Below are positions 7,887 through 16,112 of a DNA stretch of 64,000 bases, in pieces; positions within the stretch are counted from its first letter, which is position 1; the number at the start of each line of letters is the position of its first letter. This DNA is from QQVM01 sp035341855 (lineage in GTDB: Bacteria > Bacteroidota > Bacteroidia > AKYH767-A > 2013-40CM-41-45). The stretch lies in the NCBI GenBank assembly GCA_035341855.1, contig DAOQWA010000003.1, positions 74,220 through 138,219 on the forward strand, written 5' to 3'. The position numbers and the translations under genes were made by a program. Under the pieces are notes generated by a model that saw only the letters and a list, made by a program, of their open reading frames with translations, was not told where the DNA came from and ran no database searches.

Positions 7887-10418
7887 TTATTGTTTGATAA
7901 ATTTCTTTGAATAGACGATGTTATTCTGCTCTATAGTAAAGAAATATATTCCCGGTACCATTGAAGTCAGTTGTAGTTCCTGTGCATCAGGTCCGGATTT
8001 TAGTACTGAACTTTTTTGGATGAGCTTGCCATTTATATCATAGATCAAAATTGTGAATTTTCCTTCTGCGAGGAATTTATAGCTGAGCGTTTCACGAACA
8101 GGATTGCGTACCAACTCTAGCCGGTTGTTTCTGTTTGTTCCCAAATTCTTTATGCCTACCGGTAGAGTTATTCCATCATTTCTATATACGCCGGATCCAT
8201 GTGTAAATGCCACCAGGCTTTGATCTGCAGGGGAGTAGACAAGGTCAAAAATCATTACCCCTGAAGGTAAACCGAGATTCATAGCATCCCAGTTCAGTCC
8301 GGCATCCACGGATACAAATACACCCAGATCACTTCCTGCATAAATAGTATCAGGATGGTTAAGATCCTGTGTGATGCAATGAAAAGGAATATCCGGTAAG
8401 GAAGTGCTGATATCTGTCCAGTTTGCTCCTGCATCAGTAGATTTATAAATATGTCCTGCTCCAAAACCGGAAAATGCAGCATAAACAATGCGACTATCTC
8501 TCGGATCAATAGCAATGTCTCTTGGAAAACGATTGGGCAATCCTGACGAAACATTAGTGAAAGTCACACCACCATCGGCACTTCTTAGAATGCTCATTGG
8601 CCCGCCTGACCCCGGAGCCATTCCAATATAGATTGAGTCAGAATTGGTCCATGATATTGCCATGCAAAGTGCAACATTTCCGCCGGCCATCTGACCATTG
8701 TGAGCATAGGTCCATGAGAATCCCTGGTCAACAGATTTTTGTAAGCTGTCGCCTGCAGCATATAACACATCAGGATTTGAATAGCTCAGAGCAAAAGGAG
8801 CTATGAAAGCGACCGAATTTCCGCCAAAGGAGCTGGCTGAGTGATTAAGGATATTATAAAATGAAAATCCCTGATCATCCGATTTCAAGATATTCAGATA
8901 TTGATAGGAGCCGTACATCAATTGATCGTTGAATGGATCAATGGCATTAAATGACCCATCGCCGCCGATGACAAAATCCCAAAATGTTGATCCGTTATAT
9001 CGAATAGTATTATTATCCTGCAGCCCTGCAAGCATAATGTTTGCATTCTGATGTGAGACAGAACCTATATAAGATTGCGATGTAACATATCCTGTAGTAC
9101 AATCATAATAATTGTCTCCGAAATCATCACTTCGAAATAAACCGCCATCTGTAAGGATGTATATTTTATTTGGGTCTAGTGGGTTGGAGACAATGTCATG
9201 AATATCCGGATGAACATCATATGTATTGGGTAACAGATCAGGGAAATTCCCATTCATTTCTGAACGAAACAGATAAACACCTCCAAACATTACTCTTGAC
9301 GAATCATCATCTTTCATGCACAGTCCCTTTGCATACCATCCCTGATACGAAACTATTTCTGTAAGTCCGCTTGCTGTTGTCCAGGTAAGCCCTCGATTGG
9401 TACTTCTGTAAATGCCTACAGTGCTGAACAAATCGGCAATAAGGGCGATAATAGAACTGCGATTTTGATTGTTGAATGCAAGTGTGATTCTCCCGGTATT
9501 AGTGGGTGGAGGTAAGCCTGTTGTAACGCGAACCCAGCTATTACCGCTATTAGCTGATCTGTAAATTCCCGGGTTTGGACTGTCAACATTTCCAACGCCT
9601 GCGTAAATAAAATTTGTATCGACAGGATCAAGCAGGATATCCATCACCATCAGTTCATTTAACACTCTAAACCAGTTTGTGCCTCCATCATTTGTTTTAT
9701 AAACTCCTTCGGTGGTCGCCGCATAAATGACCTGAGGGTTCAAAGGATTGATCTGTAAATCCCAAATTCCTCTAACTTGTTGATATTGCCAATCAAGGCT
9801 GGGGTTCCAGGTGTTGCCACCGTCAAGGGACTTTAATATACCGATGCCGACGCTTCCCCGTGTAGGTCTTTCTATCAGTCCATTTTTTGCAGAGCCATAA
9901 GAATGCATTTCACCTGTACCAATGTACATGATATCCGGGTTTGAAGGATCAATGGCAATTGAACTGATACCAAGTACAGGATATCCGGTAGGTACATAAG
10001 TCCATGCATTGAAACCGATTCCGCCTGTTGTCGATTTCCATAAACCACCGGAAGCTGATCCAAGCCAGATGGTACTTGTATCATTGGGATGAAATGCCAT
10101 AGAAAGAGTTCTGCCTCCGACATTGTCGGGGCCAAGACTATACCATGGAGAAGTAGCTGAACCCGAGATTGACTCCGTGTTTTCAAACCTGGACTTATAA
10201 TAATTATATGCAGAAGTATATGCACCCGGTGGTATATCCTGCTCCGGATATGCACGACTGGTATTGATAAATTGCATCGACTCCCAGGCACCACTTTTCT
10301 TCACCGGCTCAATGATTTCAGTAGGCTTTGGCATCTCTTTTAATGAAAGGATGAAAAGGCAGAAGACAAGAGCTATAGACGCAATAACTATTGAACTAAG
10401 TATTAATTTTACACGCAT
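7887..10418 (-). CDS. T9SS-secreted Asp-box (BNR/sortilin-like) repeat protein
   Basis: An 843-residue exported protein. Residues 5-26 form a hydrophobic signal or anchor segment. From about residue 90 the chain is a series of beta-propeller blades marked by Asp-box motifs (SLDGGNTW, TNDGGTNW, STNRGLTW, SVDQGFSW, STDAGANW, SVDAGLNW) and by repeated DPSNPDIMYIGTGE-like strands, as in sortilin/VPS10 and BNR proteins. The last 75 residues (LVRNPVRETLSYKF to YSKKFIKQ) are a Por-type T9SS sorting domain. The protein is therefore expected to cross the outer membrane by the type IX system. No catalytic residues of sialidases are evident, so a binding or structural role is more likely. It stands alone on the minus strand between convergent and divergent neighbours. 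Confidence 0.9.
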   Translation of the reverse strand: MRVKLILSSIVIASIALVFCLFILSLKEMPKPTEIIEPVKKSGAWESMQFINTSRAYPEQDIPPGAYTSAYNYYKSRFENTESISGSATSPWYSLGPDNVGGRTLSMAFHPNDTSTIWLGSASGGLWKSTTGGIGFNAWTYVPTGYPVLGISSIAIDPSNPDIMYIGTGEMHSYGSAKNGLIERPTRGSVGIGILKSLDGGNTWNPSLDWQYQQVRGIWDLQINPLNPQVIYAATTEGVYKTNDGGTNWFRVLNELMVMDILLDPVDTNFIYAGVGNVDSPNPGIYRSANSGNSWVRVTTGLPPPTNTGRITLAFNNQNRSSIIALIADLFSTVGIYRSTNRGLTWTTASGLTEIVSYQGWYAKGLCMKDDDSSRVMFGGVYLFRSEMNGNFPDLLPNTYDVHPDIHDIVSNPLDPNKIYILTDGGLFRSDDFGDNYYDCTTGYVTSQSYIGSVSHQNANIMLAGLQDNNTIRYNGSTFWDFVIGGDGSFNAIDPFNDQLMYGSYQYLNILKSDDQGFSFYNILNHSASSFGGNSVAFIAPFALSYSNPDVLYAAGDSLQKSVDQGFSWTYAHNGQMAGGNVALCMAISWTNSDSIYIGMAPGSGGPMSILRSADGGVTFTNVSSGLPNRFPRDIAIDPRDSRIVYAAFSGFGAGHIYKSTDAGANWTDISTSLPDIPFHCITQDLNHPDTIYAGSDLGVFVSVDAGLNWDAMNLGLPSGVMIFDLVYSPADQSLVAFTHGSGVYRNDGITLPVGIKNLGTNRNNRLELVRNPVRETLSYKFLAEGKFTILIYDINGKLIQKSSVLKSGPDAQELQLTSMVPGIYFFTIEQNNIVYSKKFIKQ

Positions 10419-10561
10419 AACAAATAAAACTGATTAATTTAGTAATGACACCCGGGCATCATCTACAATAGAATAACGCTCTTAAGGTATATCTTTTCAA
10501 CGAAAATTAGAGAACAAAACTCCAAAATGACCTTTTATCCGGATTAATGAATTCCTCGCAT

Positions 10562-10592
10562 TTGCATATTATTCATGAAAAATGTAGGTTTG
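10562..10592 (+). promoter_or_regulatory. Bacteroidota-type promoter of the TonB-C gene
   Basis: TTG at 10562-10564, a 20-bp spacer, then TAGGTTTG at 10585-10592. This predicts a start near 10597 and a leader of about 40 nt before the ATG at 10638. The -7 octamer is identical to the one upstream of the gene at 2119. Confidence 0.72.
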
Positions 10593-10637
10593 GTATGTTA
10601 ATTTCGGATGGAAATTGATTTTTAATGTAAATAGATC

Positions 10638-11063
10638 ATGATGAAATATTTGACGGTGATATTATTAATTCTGCCTCTTTTTTGTTTTTCTCAGGATGAG
10701 GAGGCAGGTCAGAATAAATCTGTGAAGTCGGGATTTGGCGTAAGTGTAGTGCAGGTTCAACCTGAATTTCCGGGTGGCCCAGACAGTTTGCAGAGTTTTC
10801 TAAAACAAAATCTGACCTATCCGGATTCTGCGAAGTTTAATCGTATTCAGGGCAGAGTTTATATTGGTTTTTTAGTTGATAAAAAAGGAAAAATTGGTGA
10901 AGCGAAAGTGCTTAGCGGAGTGAATGAACTTTTGGATAATGAAGCCCTAAGAGTTGTAAGCCAAATGCCTCAATGGAAACCGGGGACAGCAGGTGGAAAT
11001 CCAACTTCAGTACAATATATTTTGCCAATCGACTTTATTATTCCTAAAGACATTCAGGAATAG
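10638..11063 (+). CDS. Exported single-domain TonB C-terminal protein
   Basis: A 141-residue protein: signal peptide MMKYLTVILLILPLFCFSQ, a short linker, then one TonB C-terminal domain (PEFPGGPDSLQSFLKQNL, GRVYIGFLVDKKGKIGEAKV, LDNEALRVVSQMPQWKPG). The family domain contacts TonB boxes of outer-membrane receptors. This protein lacks the proline-rich spacer and the membrane anchor of real TonB energy transducers, because its hydrophobic N-terminus looks cleavable. Such free TonB-C proteins are common in Bacteroidota, and many are thought to be periplasmic accessory proteins. It is convergent with the response-regulator gene 6 bp downstream. Confidence 0.85.
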   Translation: MMKYLTVILLILPLFCFSQDEEAGQNKSVKSGFGVSVVQVQPEFPGGPDSLQSFLKQNLTYPDSAKFNRIQGRVYIGFLVDKKGKIGEAKVLSGVNELLDNEALRVVSQMPQWKPGTAGGNPTSVQYILPIDFIIPKDIQE

Positions 11064-11069
11064 TTTATT

Positions 11070-11795
11070 TTAATTCAGGGAGGGAGACACATTGTGTTGT
11101 TCTTCGCACACAAATTTATAACCTACACCGCGAACTGAGAAAAAGTAGCGGGGTTCTTTAGGATCTGTTTCGAAATATTTTCTGAATGCAAGAATAAAAT
11201 TGTCGACTGTCCTTGTCGATGGATAAATGTCGTATCCCCAAACTGTTTCAAGGATCTGTTCTCTGCTCACGACTTCGTTTTTTCTTTCTATTAAAAGTTT
11301 TAGCAATGCAATTTCTTTCTTGGTAAGTCTGATCCTTGACTTATCTTTTCCTAGGATCTCATAGGTCAGGAAATTTACCTCATTACCTTCAAAGCGGAAT
11401 ATATCGTTGATCTCCTTCTTCTCTTCCTGACTGAGACTTCGCTTAACTAAGACATTCACTCTGAGTAAAAATTCTTCAAGGTTAAATGGCTTCGTCATGT
11501 AATCATCTGCTCCGCGCTTCAATCCCATGATCTTGTCTTCGCTTGCATTTTTTGCACTGAGAAATAATATTGGAATTCCGGAATTATGAAGCCGTATCGC
11601 TTCGCAAACTGCGTAACCGTCCATTTCCGGTAGCATTACATCTAGTACTACCATATTGAATCTTTCTTGTTTGAAGATCTTTACAGCTTCAGTACCGGTA
11701 CTTGCTGCCACAACTTTATAGCCTTCTAATTCAAGGTTTAACTTAATAGCTTCCTGTAAGTGTTCTTCGTCTTCTACCAGTAAAATGCGTATCAT
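11070..11795 (-). CDS. OmpR/PhoB-type response regulator
   Basis: A 241-residue two-domain regulator. The receiver domain (1-120) has acidic residues EDEE near the start, the phosphoacceptor Asp52 in LDVMLPEMDG, and the conserved Lys in MTKPF. The C-terminal winged helix (about 130-230) has the recognition region STRTVDNFILAFRKYFE and the final SVRGVGYKF. It should bind DNA as a phosphorylated dimer. No histidine kinase gene is adjacent, so it is an orphan here. The only sensor-kinase-like genes in the window are the pair at 41.9-44.0 kb, and nothing links them to this regulator beyond presence in one window. Confidence 0.93.
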   Translation of the reverse strand: MIRILLVEDEEHLQEAIKLNLELEGYKVVAASTGTEAVKIFKQERFNMVVLDVMLPEMDGYAVCEAIRLHNSGIPILFLSAKNASEDKIMGLKRGADDYMTKPFNLEEFLLRVNVLVKRSLSQEEKKEINDIFRFEGNEVNFLTYEILGKDKSRIRLTKKEIALLKLLIERKNEVVSREQILETVWGYDIYPSTRTVDNFILAFRKYFETDPKEPRYFFSVRGVGYKFVCEEQHNVSPSLN

Positions 11796-11999
11796 AATGG
11801 AGAGAATTTATGGGTTCAGGAGATTATACTTTTACTATAACAAATATAGTCATATCACTGTTTTAGGATTCTTATAGCCTTGTTAATTTTAAGAAAATTA
11901 AATGATTTTTAGAAGTGATTTGTCAGGCTTAAGCAAGATTATTTTGCTTTTGTACCATTATTCAGAAAACGCAGGCATAAGAGATAGAGTCAAAAAACG

Positions 12000-12007
12000 T
12001 ATCTTTG
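12000..12007 (+). promoter_or_regulatory. Possible -7 element for mqnE
   Basis: TATCTTTG matches TAnnTTTG, 15 bp upstream of the ATG at 12023. No TTG -33 box lies at the expected distance, so support is partial. A start site here would give a very short leader. Confidence 0.45.
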
Positions 12008-12022
12008 GCCTAAATATTTAAT

Positions 12023-13174
12023 ATGAATTCAAGCGGGTTAGCTTATCTTTTGGATAATACTTCACTATCACCTGATTTTAGCACGATTGGCCGCAAGGTG
12101 ATGAATGATGAAAGGGTCACTGCTGAAGAAGGACTTTTATTGTATCAGCAAGGCGAACCGGGATTTCTTGGTGCTTTAGCAAATTTTGTTCGGGAGCGTA
12201 AGAATGGAAATGTGACCTATTTCAATAGAAATTTTCATATTGAACCAACAAATATCTGCGTATTCAGCTGTAATTTTTGTTCGTACTCACGCTTGCTAAA
12301 ACAAAAGGAAGAAGGTTGGGAACTCAGCGCTGAAGAGATTCTCGACAAGGTCAAATCTTACGACGGACAGCCTGTTACGGAAGTTCATATTGTCGGTGGT
12401 GTACATCCTAAAATGGACCTGTATTACTTTGCGGATATACTAAAACAGGTCAAAGTCCACCGGCCCGATTTGCACATAAAAGGCTTCACAGCCGTTGAGT
12501 TACATTACATGTTCCGCAAGGCAAAGCTTAGCATGGAAGATGGGATGAAGCTCATCCACGAAGCCGGTCTGGATTCTTTACCCGGGGGAGGAGCAGAAAT
12601 ATTTGATGAGGAGATCAGAAACATTATCTGTAGTGACAAATGCACAGCTGAGGAATGGCTGGAAATTCATCGCTTAGCGCATCGTCTGGGAATGCACAGT
12701 AATGCAACGATGTTATACGGACATATTGAGAATTATTCTCACCGCATAGATCACATGGAACGTTTAAGGAAGATGCAGGATGCTACGGGTGGTTTCAATA
12801 CATTCATACCATTGAAATTCAGGAATGGCGACAATGCAATGTCTGATGTACCGGAAGTTAGCGTGGTAGAAGACCTGAAGAATTATGCCGTTTCAAGAAT
12901 TTTTCTTGACAATTTTAATCACATCAAAGCTTACTGGCCTATGATCGGCCGGAGCACAGCTCAGCTTTCCATGGCTTTTGGAGTGGATGATCTGGATGGT
13001 ACCATTGATGATACTACAAAAATCTATTCCATGGCCGGTGCAGAAGAACAGAATCCAAGTCTCTCAACAGCACAACTTGTTGAACTGATCAGGCAGGGTG
13101 GAAGAGTTCCGGTAGAGCGTGATACTTTGTATAATGTGGTGACTGAATATTCGGAGACAGCAGTAAGAGTTTAA
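12023..13174 (+). CDS. mqnE: Aminofutalosine synthase (radical SAM)
   Basis: A 383-residue radical SAM enzyme that joins the adenosyl radical to 3-[(1-carboxyvinyl)oxy]benzoate to form 6-amino-6-deoxyfutalosine, a step of the futalosine route to menaquinone. The cluster-binding motif CxxxCxxC is C79, C83 and C86 (CVFSCNFC). Other family segments are EVHIVGGVHPKMD, GLDSLPGGGAEIFDEE, NATMLYGHIE and FIPLKFRNGDN. The close paralogue MqnC shares the fold, but overall length and the GAEIF region favour MqnE. Other mqn genes are not in the window. It stands alone, with about 400 bp of non-coding or weakly coding DNA downstream. Confidence 0.93.
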   Translation: MNSSGLAYLLDNTSLSPDFSTIGRKVMNDERVTAEEGLLLYQQGEPGFLGALANFVRERKNGNVTYFNRNFHIEPTNICVFSCNFCSYSRLLKQKEEGWELSAEEILDKVKSYDGQPVTEVHIVGGVHPKMDLYYFADILKQVKVHRPDLHIKGFTAVELHYMFRKAKLSMEDGMKLIHEAGLDSLPGGGAEIFDEEIRNIICSDKCTAEEWLEIHRLAHRLGMHSNATMLYGHIENYSHRIDHMERLRKMQDATGGFNTFIPLKFRNGDNAMSDVPEVSVVEDLKNYAVSRIFLDNFNHIKAYWPMIGRSTAQLSMAFGVDDLDGTIDDTTKIYSMAGAEEQNPSLSTAQLVELIRQGGRVPVERDTLYNVVTEYSETAVRV

Positions 13175-13574
13175 GCGGTTCGCCGAACAGGTGGGGGAGT
13201 AGATGATTTATATTTTAGCCTGTATCACTATGCTTATCATAAGCATTGAAAGTTTTTATTCTACTCGAAAAATCGCGAAACACAAAGACATAGGCGGGGT
13301 AAAATTTAGAAGCTATTTATTTGCGATTGTTAGTTTCGCCTTATCACTTTGATTATTATTTGAATTTTTCGGCATAGTAAACGCTGGGCGGCGAATTCCC
13401 TCTTAGATACTTAATCGTGTTGTGCCAACATTTTTCTTTGGAACTCTCAATCATGTATTTGAAGACAATGATCTATTTCATACTGCCCGAAATTGAAAAT
13501 TTCGAATTCAGAAGCCATTGTATAATTTATAGTTAGCACTTATATTTACGCAACGAAATTCAATCCTTTCCAAC
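13175..13574. other. 400-bp intergenic region between mqnE and the BNR gene
   Basis: Mostly non-coding. It contains a tiny GTTC-GCC-GAAC hairpin near 13180 and one possible small membrane peptide (listed separately). No promoter with both boxes was found before 13575. The stretch might be decayed coding sequence, but no family could be recognised in any frame. Confidence 0.5.
13203..13352 (+). CDS. Possible 49-residue membrane peptide
   Basis: An ATG-started frame of 49 codons. It begins MIYILACITMLIISIES, a convincing single membrane helix, followed by a basic stretch (STRKIAKHKDIGG) and a second hydrophobic tail. It lies in an otherwise empty gap and has no recognisable relative. It could equally be the decayed start of a longer membrane protein, since hydrophobic codons do not continue in frame after the TGA. 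No ribosome-binding or promoter evidence supports expression. Confidence 0.25.
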   Translation: MIYILACITMLIISIESFYSTRKIAKHKDIGGVKFRSYLFAIVSFALSL

Positions 13575-14747
13575 ATGAAAAAGACCATTTTCTGCATCTA
13601 TATTTTCTTCTTTTCTTTCAATAGTGTATTTGCTCAATGGCAGTACACCGGAGTTGGAGGAAGTATCCAATCTGTCATGGCGAAAGGTGATACAATATTG
13701 GCGTCCCAAGATTATGCAGGTTTAAAGTTATCGATAGATAATGGCATGACATGGAATTCGACGAATATAGGTTTGACTACACCTCGTGTTTATTCCATCC
13801 TTTTTGCCGATTCGGCAATATTCGCTGGCACACATACAGGAACAGTGTTCAGGTCTACTGATAGTTGCGCAAGTTGGGTGGAAGTTCCAAACGGACTAAC
13901 CGGCATAGATTTTCTATCAATGACTAGCATCGGATCATATGTGTTCGCCGGCGAATACCATTATGGAATCTTTCGAACTACTGATAACGGAGACTCTTGG
14001 TCCGCAGCGAATAACGGTTTAACGAATACTATCGTACAATCTATGGCCACAATGGGCAGCATCGTGCTTGCCGGTACTTTCGCGGGTGGCGTGTTCGTTT
14101 CCTCCGACAGCGGAAACAGCTGGACTCCGAAGAATACAGGCATGGGACTTGAAACAGTTACATGCCTTGCCACATCAGGTTCCACCATTTATGCTGGTAC
14201 AGGTAATGGCATGTATAAATCAACGGATACCGCTAACACTTGGACCGCTATAAACAACGGACTAACTGCTTTGAATATAGATGATATTACCACCAGTGGA
14301 GCTTACATCATATTAGCAACTTGGGGTGGCGGTGTATTTTATTCTATTGACGGCGGAGCACAATGGACACAATGGAATACAGGTTTAGGAGGAAATGTGA
14401 TCTTAAAGATTGCATCAAACTCCACAACAGTATTTGCAGGTGTGAACGGTCAAGGTTTATATAAGAGATCATTGTGGGAAATCACCGGAATTGAAAATGC
14501 GACTTCAATAGAATATAAAATCTACCCAAATCCAGTAATGGATTATGTAATTTTTAATTGTTCAGATCCGGCTTATAAGGCTGGAACAATGACAATTTAC
14601 GACCCTGCTGGATCTGAAATAGAAAGACACTCCATCCGATCTAATAATGAAAAAATCCCTATTAATTTAGGATCCGGAATGTATTATTTTAAAATTACAG
14701 GTCAAGATAAGGGATTCCACTGTGCTGGGAAAATTTTAGTGAACTAA
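13575..14747 (+). CDS. T9SS-secreted Asp-box (BNR) repeat protein
   Basis: A 390-residue exported protein with signal peptide MKKTIFCIYIFFFSFNSVFA. Six Asp-box-like repeats spaced about 40-45 residues apart (SIDNGMTW, STDSCASW, TTDNGDSW, SSDSGNSW, STDTANTW, SIDGGAQW) alternate with strands such as GSTIYAGTGNGMYK, predicting one compact beta-propeller. The last 80 residues (from EYKIYPNPVMDYVIF to CAGKILVN) are a type A T9SS sorting domain. It is a shorter relative of the 843-residue protein at 7887-10418, and both probably work outside the cell. No enzyme motif is seen. The gene is flanked by about 400 bp and 190 bp of non-coding sequence, unlike the packed genes around it. Confidence 0.88.
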   Translation: MKKTIFCIYIFFFSFNSVFAQWQYTGVGGSIQSVMAKGDTILASQDYAGLKLSIDNGMTWNSTNIGLTTPRVYSILFADSAIFAGTHTGTVFRSTDSCASWVEVPNGLTGIDFLSMTSIGSYVFAGEYHYGIFRTTDNGDSWSAANNGLTNTIVQSMATMGSIVLAGTFAGGVFVSSDSGNSWTPKNTGMGLETVTCLATSGSTIYAGTGNGMYKSTDTANTWTAINNGLTALNIDDITTSGAYIILATWGGGVFYSIDGGAQWTQWNTGLGGNVILKIASNSTTVFAGVNGQGLYKRSLWEITGIENATSIEYKIYPNPVMDYVIFNCSDPAYKAGTMTIYDPAGSEIERHSIRSNNEKIPINLGSGMYYFKITGQDKGFHCAGKILVN

Positions 14748-14818
14748 TTTTAATCTTCATAAAGATTGGAATACGAAGTCGCCGCTTAGTGGAATGAGCT
14801 TGCGCTCTGGCTTTCACA

Positions 14819-14847
14819 CAACATTCCCGAGCGGGTGAATATTGTTG
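14819..14847. terminator. Hairpin between convergent BNR and rluA-type genes
   Basis: CAACA at 14819-14823 pairs with TGTTG at 14843-14847. Inside, TTC-CCG can pair with CGG-(G)-TGAA around an AG turn. It lies between two converging genes, so a shared terminator is plausible, but there is no strong T-run on either strand. Confidence 0.35.
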
Positions 14848-14934
14848 TCGCCGATTATTCTCAGACTGTTCTTGAAAATTGAGAATTTTCTATTATTTAT
14901 TGTTCAGCCGGATAAATGCTACAGGCTCTGTAGA

Positions 14935-15972
14935 TCAAGCATCTTTTTGATACTTCACATAGTGTCTCCACTTATCAAGAACTTCTTGCATATCAGAGGG
15001 GAGTGGGCATTCGAAAAACAATTTTTCACCTGTTCTTGGATGTGTAAATCCCAAAGTTTGTGCATGCAAGGCATGTCTTGGTAAAATTTTAAAACAGTTT
15101 TCGATAAATTGTTTGTACTTGGTGAAGGTAGTTCCCTTTAGGATCCTGTCACCGCCATAGCTATCATCATTAAAGATAGGGTGATTGATATGTTTCATAT
15201 GAACACGTATCTGATGTGTGCGACCTGTTTCAAGTTTGCACTCCACCAGAGTCACATAGCTGAAGCGTTCGACAACTTTATAATGTGTAACAGCATGCTT
15301 TCCATGAGAGCCATCAGGAAATACATCCATGATTTTTCTGTCCTTCAAATTTCTGCCTACGTTTCCGGTAATTGTACCTTCGTCTTCTTTGAAATCTCCC
15401 CAAACCAATGCAATGTACTTCCTGTCAATAGTTCTTTCAAAAAAGGCCTTTGCCAGATAAGTCATAGCCAGTTCTGTTTTGGCAATGACAAGTAACCCTG
15501 ATGTATTTTTATCAATCCGGTGTACAAGTCCGGGCCGATGAAGATTATTTGCCTGCGCCGGTAGTTTGCCAAAATGATAAACAAGTGCATTCATTAATGT
15601 TCCTGAATAGTTCCCGTAGGCCGGATGAACTACCATTCCCGGTGCTTTGTTGATAATAACTATGTCATCATCCTCATAAAATATTTCAATCGGCAGGTCC
15701 TGTGGAATGAGTTCCATCTCCCTCACGGGCTCAGGGAGGACAAGAACGATCTGATCCAGTGGCTTTACTTTGTAACTTGATTTCGCTGCCTTTCCGTTCA
15801 CTAAAATACATCCTGCATCACAGGCTTGTTGTATTCTATTTCGGGAGGTCCCTTCAACGCGGTTCATGAGCCACTTATCCAGGCGAGTCATGGACTGACC
15901 TTTTTCTACGGTAAGGTTAAAGTGCTCGAATAATTCATCCTGCTCTACGGGATCTTGTTCTTCTTCAATCAT
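14935..15972 (-). CDS. RluA/RluD-family 23S rRNA pseudouridine synthase
   Basis: A 345-residue enzyme that converts uridine to pseudouridine in rRNA. An N-terminal S4 RNA-binding domain (about 28-90: MTRLDKWLMNRVEG, GCILVNGKAAKSSYKVKPLD) precedes the catalytic domain. The latter has the RluA signature GLVHRIDKNTSGLLVIAKT with the catalytic Asp, then RKYIALVWG and LETGRTHQIRVHMKHINHPIFND. The S4 domain and length fit RluD, which modifies helix 69 of 23S rRNA, but RluC is not excluded. It is the last gene of a minus-strand series with Ddl and the PASTA protein, separated from them here by a T9SS gene. Confidence 0.92.
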   Translation of the reverse strand: MIEEEQDPVEQDELFEHFNLTVEKGQSMTRLDKWLMNRVEGTSRNRIQQACDAGCILVNGKAAKSSYKVKPLDQIVLVLPEPVREMELIPQDLPIEIFYEDDDIVIINKAPGMVVHPAYGNYSGTLMNALVYHFGKLPAQANNLHRPGLVHRIDKNTSGLLVIAKTELAMTYLAKAFFERTIDRKYIALVWGDFKEDEGTITGNVGRNLKDRKIMDVFPDGSHGKHAVTHYKVVERFSYVTLVECKLETGRTHQIRVHMKHINHPIFNDDSYGGDRILKGTTFTKYKQFIENCFKILPRHALHAQTLGFTHPRTGEKLFFECPLPSDMQEVLDKWRHYVKYQKDA

Positions 15973-16112
15973 CAGGATGTATTATTATTTGGGAATTGTA
16001 TAATAAATTCTTTGCAGCGATCTAAATGTATTGATAATGTTCTGTCGTGAAATGTTCAGGTGGGGTGATTGAATCTTACATGGGCATCACACAAATAAGC
16101 TATGTAGAAGAC

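Noticed and set aside
7887..10418. Sialidase or glycoside hydrolase
   Set aside because: Asp-box repeats are structural; the arginine triad, Tyr/Glu nucleophile and Asp of sialidases could not be identified.
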